From the NCBI GenBank assembly GCA_022013635.1, contig JAKLPX010000280.1:1-16122 (forward strand): DNA of 16,122 nucleotides, read 5' to 3'. Below, in pieces: positions 7,183-15,698 of this stretch (the stretch's first letter is position 1; every line of letters begins with the position of its first letter). The stretch comes from Candidatus Delongbacteria bacterium. GTDB taxonomy: Bacteria > UBA4055. The position numbers and the translations under genes were made by a program. The notes beneath the pieces were generated by a model that saw only the letters and a list, made by a program, of their open reading frames with translations, had not been told where the DNA came from and made no database searches.

Positions 7183-8211
7183 TTAATCGTTCAATAAAAT
7201 TTTATAATATCTATTCATATCCTCAAGTACTTTTCCCGTTCCCCTAACAACACAGGTAAGCGGGTCTTCGGCCAGAATGACGGGCAGATCGGTCTCTTCC
7301 TGCAGCTTGATATCCAGTCCTTTCAGCATCGCTCCCCCGCCTGTTAAAACTATGCCTCTGTCCCTGATGTCCGAAGACAGTTCGCCCGGAGTCTTTTCCA
7401 AGGCGCTTCTGACGGCCTGAATTATTGAATTAACAATAGGGGTCAGAATAACTCGTATATCTTCGGATTTGACTTCGGTCTCTTTTGGAAGTCCTGCGAT
7501 CAAATCCCTTCCTTTCGCGATAACCGTGAGTTCTTTTTCCATAGGATACGCAGAGCCGATTTCGATTTTTATCTTTTCGGCGGTTCTTTCACCTATCAGA
7601 AGCTTATGCTCACTACGCATATAATCCATAATTGCTTCGTTCATTTTATTTCCGGCTATCCTGATGGAGTTTTCGGATACTATCCCGCTCAGAGAAATTA
7701 CCGCAATCTCGGTAGTTCCGCCGCCGACATCAACGACCATGGAGCCTTCAGGCTGATCAACCGGCAATCCTACGCCGAGTGCAGCCGCCATAGGCTCGGA
7801 TATAAGGAATACCTCTCTCGCTACGGCATTCTCAGCCGCGCTTCTTATAATTCTTTTTTCGGATTTTGTCACGCCCGACGGCACACAGACGATCATTCTC
7901 GGTCTTCCTGAAAAAGTACCTGCTTTTATCTTTTTAATAAATTGCCTGATCATTTCTTCGGCTACTTCATCATCATCAATAACTCCGTCCCTCATTGGTC
8001 TGATCGTTCTTATATTTCCGGGAGTTTTTCCTTCCATGCTTCGTGCCTCATAGCCGATGGCAATAACTTTTTTCAACCTTTCATCCCAGGTTACCACGGA
8101 AGGCTCGTCAACGACGACGCCCCTGCCCTTCACATAGATCAATGTATTTGCGGTTCCGAGGTCAATTGCGATATCGTGAGAGAAGAAATTAAATATTGAC
8201 AGAAAATCCAT
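7183..8211 (-). CDS. mreB: Cell shape-determining actin homologue MreB
   Basis: A 342-residue bacterial actin that polymerises on the inner membrane and guides lateral wall synthesis. Actin-fold motifs are all present: phosphate-1 IDLGTANT (16-23), connect-1 EPMAA (139-143), phosphate-2 DVGGGTTEI (161-169) and the adenosine motif GGGAMLKGL (291-299). The N-terminal MDFLSIFNFF is hydrophobic, as expected for a membrane-associated end. The length is typical. It starts 15 bases after the purH stop; AAGGAT lies seven bases before the ATG. No promoter is evident in that gap, so it depends on upstream transcription or on a promoter inside purH. Confidence 0.98.
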   Translation of the reverse strand: MDFLSIFNFFSHDIAIDLGTANTLIYVKGRGVVVDEPSVVTWDERLKKVIAIGYEARSMEGKTPGNIRTIRPMRDGVIDDDEVAEEMIRQFIKKIKAGTFSGRPRMIVCVPSGVTKSEKRIIRSAAENAVAREVFLISEPMAAALGVGLPVDQPEGSMVVDVGGGTTEIAVISLSGIVSENSIRIAGNKMNEAIMDYMRSEHKLLIGERTAEKIKIEIGSAYPMEKELTVIAKGRDLIAGLPKETEVKSEDIRVILTPIVNSIIQAVRSALEKTPGELSSDIRDRGIVLTGGGAMLKGLDIKLQEETDLPVILAEDPLTCVVRGTGKVLEDMNRYYKILLND

Positions 8212-8226
8212 AAATTATCCTTATTG

Positions 8227-9921
8227 TTAGTGTCTGAAGTGTCTGTTTCCGGCGAAGATCATAGCTATTCCCAATTCATCACAGGCATCTATCGAATCCT
8301 GATCGTTCTGAGAACCACCGGGCTGAATAATATATTTAATTCCGTAGCCTGCCGCAGTCTTTACTGTATCATCGAAAGGAAAAAAAGCATCGCTTGCAAG
8401 AACGGTCTGCTCCGAGATAACTTTTTTGAAATAATCTTCAAAAGTAATGTCCAAATTCATTGAACGATATTCATATTCAAGATTCTCTTTTGCTTTTGTC
8501 ACTGCCAGTTTTCTTAATGAATCAACTCTGTTCGGCTGACCCGCGCCCATTCCGAGAACCTGAAATCCGTTATCTGTCTTTCTGCAAAGAACTATAGCGT
8601 TCGATTTTGTATGCTTGCAGCATTTATAAGAAAATTCTGCAAGTTTAAGCATGTCTTCGGAAAATTTCGCCTTTGTGACCGTATCAAGCTTAGAACATAA
8701 TTCATTGTCGGTCGTCTGGTATAAATAACCGCCGTCTATCCTTTTCAAATTAAAATCTTTAGTTTTTCTAGAGACTTCAAGGCTTATCTGCAAAACTCTT
8801 ACATTTTCAAAATTCTTTTTTGTAGAAATATATTTCAACGCTTCTTCCGAATAAGACGGGGCTATGATCACTTCAATGAATTTCCTCTTGATCTCACTTG
8901 AAACGAGCTTGTCATTCTCAACGGTAAATGACAGATGTTTAATTTCATCGCCTCTGAAAAATCTCAGCGCATCCATATCGAATTCCCTGTTGAAAGCAAC
9001 GACTGAACCCATGGCTGAAATCGGATCGGAGAACCATGCGATCTCAACAGCTTTTCTGATATTTTCCGCGGTAGCAGCACCGCAGGGATTCGTATGCTTG
9101 ATCACAACCGCTGCCGGTTCATCAAATTCAAGAACCGTATCCAGAGCAGCCTGAGCGTCCATATAATTATTATAGGACATCTCTTTTCCGTTGATCATAA
9201 TTGCGTTCGCGAGAGTTCCTTCGGTAACTTTATCGTCGGAGAATAATATTCCTTTTTGATGAGAGTTTTCCCCGTATCTCAGAACTTTCCCGTTCTGCAG
9301 AATGATTGTCTTTTTAAAATTATCATTTAATGCTTTTTCAAGATATTCAGATATCATCGCGTCGTATTTAGATGTTTTCGCAAAAACCTTAAGTGCCAGT
9401 TCCTCTCTGAATTTCAGAGATGTTCCACCTGAACTTTCATACTCGTCAATGAACCTTTTATAATCGGAAGGTTCTGTTATGACTGTGACAAATCTGTAAT
9501 TTTTGGCGCCGCTTCTCAGCATTGCCGGACCGCCTATGTCTATGTTTTCAATAGCTTCTTCTAAAGAAACGCCCTGTTTTAATATAGCCTGCTCGAACGG
9601 ATAAAGGTTAACGACAAGAAGGTCTATCATTTCCACGCCGTTTTCAAGCGCCTGTTTAATATGATCTTCATTATCCCTGACAGCCAGTATCCCGCCATGA
9701 ACTTTGGGATTGAGAGTTTTAATCCTGCCGTCCATCATTTCGGGAAATCCTGTAAGTTCGGTAACTTCTTTTACATTGATCCCGTTATCTTTCAGCAGCT
9801 TGAATGTTCCGCCGGTCGAGTATATTTCTATGCCTTTTTTATCCAGATATTGAGCAAACTCCATTGAGCCTGTTTTATCTGACAGGGATATTATCGCTCT
9901 TTTGATCTCTTTAGCTTCCAT
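8227..9921 (-). CDS. purH: Bifunctional AICAR formyltransferase / IMP cyclohydrolase
   Basis: This 564-residue enzyme carries out the last two steps of IMP synthesis: formylation of AICAR by 10-formyl-THF, then ring closure. The N-terminal MGS-like cyclohydrolase domain shows SDKTG (14-18), STGGT (35-39), NPKVHGG (71-77) and DIGGPAMLRSGAKN (128-141). The C-terminal formyltransferase domain has KHTNPCGAA (275-283; the Lys-His pair is catalytic), HTKSNAIV (437-444), AFFPFDDTV (512-520) and the terminal RHFRH. It is somewhat longer than the common 510-530 residues; the extra length appears to sit around residues 310-420. It starts two bases after purN, with GAGGG for ribosome binding inside the purN end, so the two purine genes are translationally linked. 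Confidence 0.97.
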   Translation of the reverse strand: MEAKEIKRAIISLSDKTGSMEFAQYLDKKGIEIYSTGGTFKLLKDNGINVKEVTELTGFPEMMDGRIKTLNPKVHGGILAVRDNEDHIKQALENGVEMIDLLVVNLYPFEQAILKQGVSLEEAIENIDIGGPAMLRSGAKNYRFVTVITEPSDYKRFIDEYESSGGTSLKFREELALKVFAKTSKYDAMISEYLEKALNDNFKKTIILQNGKVLRYGENSHQKGILFSDDKVTEGTLANAIMINGKEMSYNNYMDAQAALDTVLEFDEPAAVVIKHTNPCGAATAENIRKAVEIAWFSDPISAMGSVVAFNREFDMDALRFFRGDEIKHLSFTVENDKLVSSEIKRKFIEVIIAPSYSEEALKYISTKKNFENVRVLQISLEVSRKTKDFNLKRIDGGYLYQTTDNELCSKLDTVTKAKFSEDMLKLAEFSYKCCKHTKSNAIVLCRKTDNGFQVLGMGAGQPNRVDSLRKLAVTKAKENLEYEYRSMNLDITFEDYFKKVISEQTVLASDAFFPFDDTVKTAAGYGIKYIIQPGGSQNDQDSIDACDELGIAMIFAGNRHFRH

Positions 9922-9923
9922 AA

Positions 9924-10508
9924 TTATTCGTTTCCCTCAAGTAATTTAATAGCTTCAGTTAAAATTTCATGTTCTTTCTCAAGAACTCTTTTCTGTAGCG
10001 ATCCGGGCGTCTCATTTTCATTTATCTTTATCTTCTTCTGAAGCAGGATCTTGCCGTTATCATAAATTTCATCGACAAAATGAACTGTCGGTCCCGAAAA
10101 TTCCTCTTTAGCCTCGATCACTGCCTTGTGAACGATCATTCCGTGCATTCCCTTACCGCCGAATTTTGGAAGGAGCGCAGGATGGATATTGAGTATCTTT
10201 CCTTCATATTCTCTTACGATTTCAACTGGAAGTTTTTTAAGAAATCCGGCAAGAATGATCAGATCTATATTATGTTTATCCAGGAGGCCTGTCTGAATTT
10301 TTATGAACTCTTCACGCGAATGCAGTTTTCTGGATACCACCGCCGTCTCGATACCGCAGGTCCTCGGGTAATCAAGCCCGGAAACTTCCTTATTCGCAAT
10401 AACAAGCTTCACTTTTGAAGCTATCTTTCCGCTAAGTGAACTTTCTATCACGCTTTTAAGGTTGCTTCCCGAACCGGATATGTATGCAGCGATATTAAAG
10501 CTTTTCAT
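9924..10508 (-). CDS. purN: Phosphoribosylglycinamide formyltransferase (folate-dependent)
   Basis: A 194-residue GAR transformylase that transfers a formyl group from 10-formyl-THF to GAR, step 3 of purine synthesis. It has the phosphate-binding SGSGSN (11-16), ILAGFLKKLP (85-94) and NIHPALLP (107-114). The catalytic triad is visible as N107, H109 and D146, matching N106/H108/D144 of E. coli PurN. Length is normal. Its start codon shares one base with the stop of the acyl-CoA dehydrogenase gene (TGATG, 10510-10506), so it is coupled to a gene with no obvious metabolic link. With purH it supplies two folate-dependent formylations. Confidence 0.96.
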   Translation of the reverse strand: MKSFNIAAYISGSGSNLKSVIESSLSGKIASKVKLVIANKEVSGLDYPRTCGIETAVVSRKLHSREEFIKIQTGLLDKHNIDLIILAGFLKKLPVEIVREYEGKILNIHPALLPKFGGKGMHGMIVHKAVIEAKEEFSGPTVHFVDEIYDNGKILLQKKIKINENETPGSLQKRVLEKEHEILTEAIKLLEGNE

Positions 10509-12256
10509 CAGGGTCGTTTTGTCAATTCCTTGTAATGGTTTAAAAAACTCGGTTCCATCTCTTTCATCATCAAAGCTCTCTCAGTGTTCTCAGCCTTTGA
10601 CTTTTTAATGAATACTTCAGCTGTCAACTTATATTTATCGTCCCTGTCCGCGTCCAAAACAAGCAGATGTCCCATTATGATGTTTCCGGCCATTTCCACA
10701 AGCCGCCTTGCATGGAAGTCAAGGAACTCAATATCTTCATGTTTTTCAACTGTTTCAATCGCAGAAATATATTCTTTCTTCATTTCCTTTAGGTCTTTGA
10801 CCATGAATTCAAGATCGTACGAAATTTTTCTTGAAGAATAGTCATCCATCATTTCTGCGTATAATCCGCTCGTAACACCTTTAATGGCGGCAACTACCTG
10901 AAGCTGAGTTGTTCCCTCGTATATGGATGTGATCCTCGCATCCCTGTATAATCTTTCCACAGGGAAGTCTTTGGTAAATCCTGTTCCGCCGTGTATCTGA
11001 ATTGCGTCGTAAGTTATTTTATTGGATGCTTCGGAGGAAAGACCTTTGATCAGCGGTGTATAAAAATCCGATCTTCTTTTATATTGCTTTAATTCTGCTT
11101 TCTCGTTAATCGTAAGCTCTCTTTCATGTTCAATTTCCTCAAGTGTTTTGTAAACATCCACAAATCTTGAGGTTTCAAAATAAAGTGTTCTCAAAGCAGC
11201 TATTTTTACTCTCATATCCGTTAATATTTCATAGACCGGAGCGAACTGATTGATCTTCTTTCCGAACTGTGCTCTTTCCTGAGCGTATTTCAAAGCTTCT
11301 CTGTATGCCGCTTCGGAAAGCCCGATAGCCTGCCCGCTTACACCAAGTCTTGCTCCATTCATAAGCGACATAACATATTTTATTAAGCCGAATTTTCTCT
11401 TTCCGATCAGTAAAGCCGGTGAATTTTTAAAGATCATTTCGCAGGTAGGAGAGCCGTGGATTCCCATCTTATTTTCGATCCTTCTTATTATAACGGTATC
11501 GTCTCTTTCATACAGAAGCATGGAAAGTCCTCTGCCGTCCTTCGTTCCTTCCTCAGTTCTGGCAAGCACCAAAGATAATTCGGCATTTCCGTTAGTTATA
11601 AATCTTTTTACCCCGTTAAGTCTCCATACATTGGATTTTTCATCCCAATGAGCCTTCAATTGAACTGCCTGAAGGTCTGATCCCGCATCGGGTTCAGTCA
11701 AGATCATGGCTCCAGTAGCTTGTCCCGAAGTGAACATCGGAATATATTTAGCTTTGATCTCATCCGTGGCAAATTCTTTAACGGTTTCAGCTATATCCTG
11801 AAGCCCGAAAAGATTCATTAGACTTGCATCGCCTCTTGAAACCATCTCGATCATCATGCTGTAAACCGCAGTCGGAAAATTTAATCCACCGTACTTTCTC
11901 GGCTGAGTGATCCCTGTTAATCCGGCCTGCCTGAGGGCTTTCATATTTTCAACCGTTCCTTTTGCGTAATGAACTCTGTTATTAACCAGTGTCGCCCCGT
12001 CATTATCAACGCTTTCTGCGTTCGGAGCAATAACATCTCCGCAGATATCTCCGACGATCTCTAGAACCGAATCGTAGTTATCAAGAGCATCTTCGAAATT
12101 GCAGGGTTTAAGTTCATTCGGAGTTATATTATCTTTTCCGTAATATTCTTTTTCGCATATCTTATAATTTCTTTCTCTCAGTTCGACAATCCTCTTCATG
12201 AAAGGATGGTTCAGATGAAATTTCAGGTCATCGTTATCTCTATAAAAATTCGTCAT
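10508..12256 (-). CDS. Acyl-CoA dehydrogenase, large form with C-terminal extension
   Basis: A 582-residue FAD enzyme that oxidises acyl-CoA to the 2-enoyl-CoA and passes electrons to ETF. Signature 1, GAMILTEPDAGSD (182-194), and signature 2, IHGGTGFTKDFPVERLYRDA (421-440), are both present. YEGTT (446-450) places the catalytic base at E447, equivalent to E376 of medium-chain acyl-CoA dehydrogenase. The protein is about 200 residues longer than classical short-chain enzymes: an N-terminal extension of some 60 residues, a charged insertion around 370-400, and a helical C-terminal domain after about 455. This fits the large, roughly 600-residue subgroup; chain-length preference cannot be read from sequence. 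The gene overlaps the etfA stop as ATGA (12256-12253), with AAGGAG eight bases before its ATG, which suggests that EtfAB is its direct partner. Confidence 0.93.
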   Translation of the reverse strand: MTNFYRDNDDLKFHLNHPFMKRIVELRERNYKICEKEYYGKDNITPNELKPCNFEDALDNYDSVLEIVGDICGDVIAPNAESVDNDGATLVNNRVHYAKGTVENMKALRQAGLTGITQPRKYGGLNFPTAVYSMMIEMVSRGDASLMNLFGLQDIAETVKEFATDEIKAKYIPMFTSGQATGAMILTEPDAGSDLQAVQLKAHWDEKSNVWRLNGVKRFITNGNAELSLVLARTEEGTKDGRGLSMLLYERDDTVIIRRIENKMGIHGSPTCEMIFKNSPALLIGKRKFGLIKYVMSLMNGARLGVSGQAIGLSEAAYREALKYAQERAQFGKKINQFAPVYEILTDMRVKIAALRTLYFETSRFVDVYKTLEEIEHERELTINEKAELKQYKRRSDFYTPLIKGLSSEASNKITYDAIQIHGGTGFTKDFPVERLYRDARITSIYEGTTQLQVVAAIKGVTSGLYAEMMDDYSSRKISYDLEFMVKDLKEMKKEYISAIETVEKHEDIEFLDFHARRLVEMAGNIIMGHLLVLDADRDDKYKLTAEVFIKKSKAENTERALMMKEMEPSFLNHYKELTKRP

Positions 12257-13272
12257 TTAGATTGCTCCTTGTAATACTTGATCATTTTGGGAATAACTGA
12301 ATGCAGATCTCCGGTTATGGCTACATCCGCAATTGAATTGATCGGGGCTTCGGGGTCTGTATTTATTGAAATGATCTGGGCGGAACCGTCCATTCCGGCT
12401 CTGTGCTGTATTGCTCCGGAAATTCCGCATGCAATATACAGCTTCGGCCTGACCGTAACGCCCGTCTGACCCACCTGTCTCGCATGTTCCGCAAAACCGG
12501 CGTCCACAGCGGCTCTTGAAGCTCCGACTTCGCCTCCGATTACCCTGGCAAGTTCGTATAAAAGGCTAAAACCTTCTTTAGAACCGACGCCGAAACCGCC
12601 GGAAACAATAACCTGAGTGCCTGACAGATTAACCTTTCTGGCTTCAATATGCCTTTCGATAATCTTTACGGCAAAATCAACTTTGTCTAATATTTTTGAC
12701 GGATTAACCGTATTGATCCTGCTTTTGAAATTTTTGTCTGCACCCTCTTTTTTCATAACGCCTTCCCTGACCGTAGCCATCTGAGGTTTCGTTTCGGGAT
12801 TGACGATTGTGGCTATGATATTTCCGCCGAATGCGGGTCTTATCTGATACAATAAATTTTTGTATTCTTTCCCTGTTTTGGGATCGAAATATTCTCCGAT
12901 AACAAGGTCGGTACAGTCCGCTGTAAGCCCGCATCTTAACGAAGATGCGATCCTCGGAGCAAGGTCTCTGCCTACAGATGTTGCCCCCACAAGGACGATC
13001 TGCGGTTTTTGCTCTTTTAAAATATGTTCAAAAATTGCGGAATGCGGCAATGTAGTGTACGGGTATAATCTTTTATCGTCGGAAATATGTATGATGTGAG
13101 CGCCGTACGGACTTATCTGATCTTCTATATTTTTCAGATCGGAACCTATTGCGACTGCTTCTACTTCGCATTTGAGTTCGGCGGCAAGTTTTACGGCTTT
13201 TGAAATCAATTCAAGACTTACATCGGAAACGATGCCCCCGTCAATTTCACAATAAACGCATATATTATTCAC
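12253..13272 (-). CDS. etfA: Electron transfer flavoprotein alpha subunit
   Basis: A 339-residue ETF alpha subunit. The N-terminal Rossmann-like domain includes IVLVGATSVGRDLAPRIA (92-109) and GLTADCTDL (115-123). The C-terminal FAD domain (about 210-335) has SGGFGVGS (224-231), SRAAVDAGF (252-260), VGQTGVTVRPKLYIACGISG (267-286), QHRAGM (289-294) and INTDPEAPI (303-311). These are the complete FAD-binding loops. EtfA with EtfB carries electrons from dehydrogenases to the quinone pool or, in some groups, takes part in flavin-based bifurcation. It follows etfB by three bases. A TGA/ATG overlap joins it to the acyl-CoA dehydrogenase. Confidence 0.97.
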   Translation of the reverse strand: MNNICVYCEIDGGIVSDVSLELISKAVKLAAELKCEVEAVAIGSDLKNIEDQISPYGAHIIHISDDKRLYPYTTLPHSAIFEHILKEQKPQIVLVGATSVGRDLAPRIASSLRCGLTADCTDLVIGEYFDPKTGKEYKNLLYQIRPAFGGNIIATIVNPETKPQMATVREGVMKKEGADKNFKSRINTVNPSKILDKVDFAVKIIERHIEARKVNLSGTQVIVSGGFGVGSKEGFSLLYELARVIGGEVGASRAAVDAGFAEHARQVGQTGVTVRPKLYIACGISGAIQHRAGMDGSAQIISINTDPEAPINSIADVAITGDLHSVIPKMIKYYKEQSK

Positions 13273-13275
13273 TTT

Positions 13276-14151
13276 CTACCCCAGAGTATGATTTGTAATT
13301 AGTTCGTGCATTAAATTCTTTATGTCTATATCCTTATCGCCTATAACTTTGGAATCCTTGCCTTGAAGGATTACATTCTCGATTATTTTTACTTTTGTCG
13401 GCGAACCTGCAAGCCCGATCTTTTCAAATTCGCAGTCAAGATCGTCGAGGGTCAGCTCTTCAATATTCAGATAAGCTTTATTTCTTATTGTCTGATTGAG
13501 ATAATCATCGTCAATTGTTTGGAGCTCGGTAAAAGTTTTGGCATGTTTATATTTCATAAAAAGCTTCGAGTTCTTCGGTCTGCATGGAGAAGCTGATCCG
13601 TGAACAGTTACAAGGGCCGGTAAGGTACATTCAACGACCTCAACACCCCTTTCAAGCCTTCTTTTAATTCTTATTTTCCCTTTCCCGACAGATATTATTT
13701 CTTCGGCATAAGTGACTTGAGGAAGGTTCAGCTTTTCGGCAGTTTGCGGACCTACCTGAGCGGTATCACCGTCAATAGCCTGTCTTCCGGAAATGATCAA
13801 ATCGTAATTTCCGATCTTTTCCACAGCTTTTGAAATGACATAAGAAGTCGCCAAGGTATCCGCGCCGGCAAACCTTTTGTCGGTAATCAGATAACCTTTA
13901 TCGGCGTCCCTGTATATACTTTCTCTGATAATATCCGCGGCTCTCGGCGGTCCCATAGTCAATATAATTATTTCCGTGTCTTTGTATTTATCTTTAATCA
14001 TAAGCGCCTGCTCCAAAGCATTTAAATCCTCGGGATTGTAAATTGCCGGCAACGCCGCTCTGTTAACCGTCCCGTCGGATTTCATTGCGTCTCCGCAGAT
14101 ATTTCTTGTGTCAGGCACCTGTTTGGCTAATACTATAATCCTAAAAGCCAT
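13276..14151 (-). CDS. etfB: Electron transfer flavoprotein beta subunit, bifurcating-group type
   Basis: A 291-residue ETF beta subunit, longer than the roughly 250 residues of the mitochondrial/E. coli type. KQVPDT (10-15) and the central GRQAIDGDTAQVGP (122-135) are diagnostic. In canonical ETF the equivalent segment (QAIDDDCNQTG) binds structural AMP; the DGDTAQVGP form is the one seen in the group that binds a second FAD and can bifurcate electrons. The recognition-loop region (about 184-206, GSASPCRPKNSKLFMKYKHA) does not show the LPNIMKAKKK pattern of canonical EtfB. Bifurcation itself is inference. It is the first gene of the long minus-strand operon, with GGAGG four bases before the ATG at 14151. 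Confidence 0.95.
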   Translation of the reverse strand: MAFRIIVLAKQVPDTRNICGDAMKSDGTVNRAALPAIYNPEDLNALEQALMIKDKYKDTEIIILTMGPPRAADIIRESIYRDADKGYLITDKRFAGADTLATSYVISKAVEKIGNYDLIISGRQAIDGDTAQVGPQTAEKLNLPQVTYAEEIISVGKGKIRIKRRLERGVEVVECTLPALVTVHGSASPCRPKNSKLFMKYKHAKTFTELQTIDDDYLNQTIRNKAYLNIEELTLDDLDCEFEKIGLAGSPTKVKIIENVILQGKDSKVIGDKDIDIKNLMHELITNHTLG

Positions 14152-14239
14152 TATTCCTCCGTTATTTTATATTTCCTTAGAATTAATCTTATATCCTTTT
14201 GCCCGTTATTATAAATTTCAGTAGAATATATTAAAATAG

Positions 14240-14249
14240 TAACCCGTTA
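14240..14249. promoter_or_regulatory. Small dyad TAAC-CC-GTTA near the etfB transcription start
   Basis: A perfect 4-base dyad with a 2-base centre, within a few bases of the predicted etfB transcription start. It contains one of three CCGTTA copies (14159-14164, 14203-14208, 14244-14249) spread through the etfB leader at spacings of 44 and 41 bases. Short and in AT-rich DNA, so possibly chance. Confidence 0.2.
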
Positions 14250-14259
14250 GCAACTTAAA

Positions 14260-14290
14260 ATTATATCTTTGAAATTTTGTGGATTGACAA
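14260..14290 (-). promoter_or_regulatory. Candidate promoter of the etfB-mrdA operon
   Basis: On the minus strand, TTGTCA (14290-14285) and a perfect TATAAT (14265-14260) are separated by 19 bases. This is longer than ideal but acceptable. Transcription would begin near 14253, giving a leader of about 100 bases. The -35 is the complement of the -35 of the divergent mutase gene. Confidence 0.5.
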
Positions 14291-14314
14291 ACCGCTTCGC
14301 TTTTTATATCTTGC
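14284..14314 (+). promoter_or_regulatory. Promoter of the phosphosugar mutase gene
   Basis: TTGACA (14284-14289), a 17-base spacer and TATCTTGC (14307-14314). The arrangement aligns with the rpsO promoter (TTGACA, 17 bases, TATATTTGC) and fits the TAnnTTTG-like -7 element. Transcription would start near 14320, about 30 bases before the ATG. Confidence 0.65.
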
Positions 14315-14348
14315 TTTCAAATTAACATTAAATGTTTGAGAGGTTGTT

Positions 14349-15698
14349 ATGTCGAAATTAATGATAAGCGTAGCCGGTATCAGAGGGATCGTGGGAGATT
14401 CTCTAACTCCTGATGTGATTGTAAGATATGTAAGCGCGTATTCAAGGCTTATGAATAAGGGAACTATTGTCGTCGGCAGGGATTCGAGACTTTCCGGAAA
14501 AGCAATATCGAATCTAATCTGTTCCATTTTAAATATGTGCGGCAGAGATGTGATTGACATTGATATCGCTACAACTCCGACAGTGGCAATGGCGATTCAA
14601 TTGTATGAGGCAGCCGGAGGAATTGCGATAACGGCAAGTCATAATCCTGTGGAATGGAACGCTCTTAAGTTTATGGATGATAAAACGCTTTTTCTGAATG
14701 AAATGCAGGGAGAACAGCTTCATTATTTATTAACTGAGAACAGATTTATTTACGAAACTTATGATAAAATCGGCTCAACAAAACTTGAAATTGACGAATC
14801 CAGAAAGTACCATATCCAGAAAATACTTGATATCCCGTATATAAATAAAAGCGATATAAGAAAAAGGGCGTTTAAGGTAGCGATAGACTGCGTAAACGGC
14901 GCGGGGAGTGTCATCCTGCCGGTATTATTGCAGGATCTCGGGTGTTCGGTAACCAAAATCAACTGCGAGCCGAACGGAATATTTCCTCACGGAGCCGAAC
15001 CGCTTCCAGAGAATTTAGGTGAAATCTGCTCAATTATGGAAAAAGGCAATTTCGACATCGGAATGGTTGTTGATCCCGATTCCGACAGGCTGGCTTTAAT
15101 AAGCGAGAACGGCGATCCGCTGGGGGAAGAATATACACTCGCTATGGCCGTTGATCTGATTTTATCGAAAAAGATATCGGACATAGCGATCAATGTATCA
15201 ACTTCAAGAGCAACCGAGGATATTGCGAGAAAATACGGATGCAATACTTTCAGGACAAAAGTCGGAGAGATTAATGTTTCGACAGTTATGCTCGAAAAAG
15301 GTTTAACAATAGGCGGAGAGGGTAACGGCGGCGTTATTCTGCCTGAAATTCATCCCGGAAGGGACGCGCTGATCGGAGCCGCAATAATACTTCAGTATCT
15401 GACGGAAAAAGAAAAATTCGTTTCAGAAATTTTTGCGGAATTACCGGCATATCAGATCGTCAAAGATAAAGTTTCCGTAGAAGGAATCAATTTCGATGCG
15501 AAAGCAAATATTATAATCGAAAATACGGAAAAAGAAAGCATTGATCTGACCGACGGAATAAAGATAAACGGAATCGAAGATTGGGTTCAATTGAGAAAAT
15601 CGAACACAGAGCCGATCGTAAGGATTTTTGCAGAAGCTAAAACCAGAGAAGCAGCGTTAAATTTGGTAAAAAAATACAAGGATATGATACTTGAATAA
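14349..15698 (+). CDS. glmM: Phosphoglucosamine mutase / phosphomannomutase family enzyme
   Basis: A 449-residue alpha-D-phosphohexomutase moving phosphate between C1 and C6 of a hexose. Its four domains show TASHNP (95-100; catalytic phosphoserine S97), the Mg loop DPDSDR (242-247), the sugar loop GEGNGG (323-328) and the phosphate-binding RKSNTEP (416-422). In cells with this domain order the reaction is usually glucosamine-6-P to glucosamine-1-P for peptidoglycan precursors, but phosphomannomutase or phosphoglucomutase activity is not excluded. The DPDSDR loop, rather than the DGDADR/DGDGDR of proteobacterial GlmM, resembles Bacteroidota and archaeal enzymes. The symbol glmM is therefore provisional. 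The start is supported by GAGAGG a few bases upstream and a good promoter. It is divergent from the etfB operon and overlaps the next gene. Confidence 0.88.
   Translation: MSKLMISVAGIRGIVGDSLTPDVIVRYVSAYSRLMNKGTIVVGRDSRLSGKAISNLICSILNMCGRDVIDIDIATTPTVAMAIQLYEAAGGIAITASHNPVEWNALKFMDDKTLFLNEMQGEQLHYLLTENRFIYETYDKIGSTKLEIDESRKYHIQKILDIPYINKSDIRKRAFKVAIDCVNGAGSVILPVLLQDLGCSVTKINCEPNGIFPHGAEPLPENLGEICSIMEKGNFDIGMVVDPDSDRLALISENGDPLGEEYTLAMAVDLILSKKISDIAINVSTSRATEDIARKYGCNTFRTKVGEINVSTVMLEKGLTIGGEGNGGVILPEIHPGRDALIGAAIILQYLTEKEKFVSEIFAELPAYQIVKDKVSVEGINFDAKANIIIENTEKESIDLTDGIKINGIEDWVQLRKSNTEPIVRIFAEAKTREAALNLVKKYKDMILE

Noticed and set aside
7606..7911. Plus-strand open frames inside mreB, purH, acd and the restriction gene
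   Set aside because: They lack ribosome sites and recognisable proteins, and lie opposite genes with intact family motifs. They are shadows of the real coding strand.
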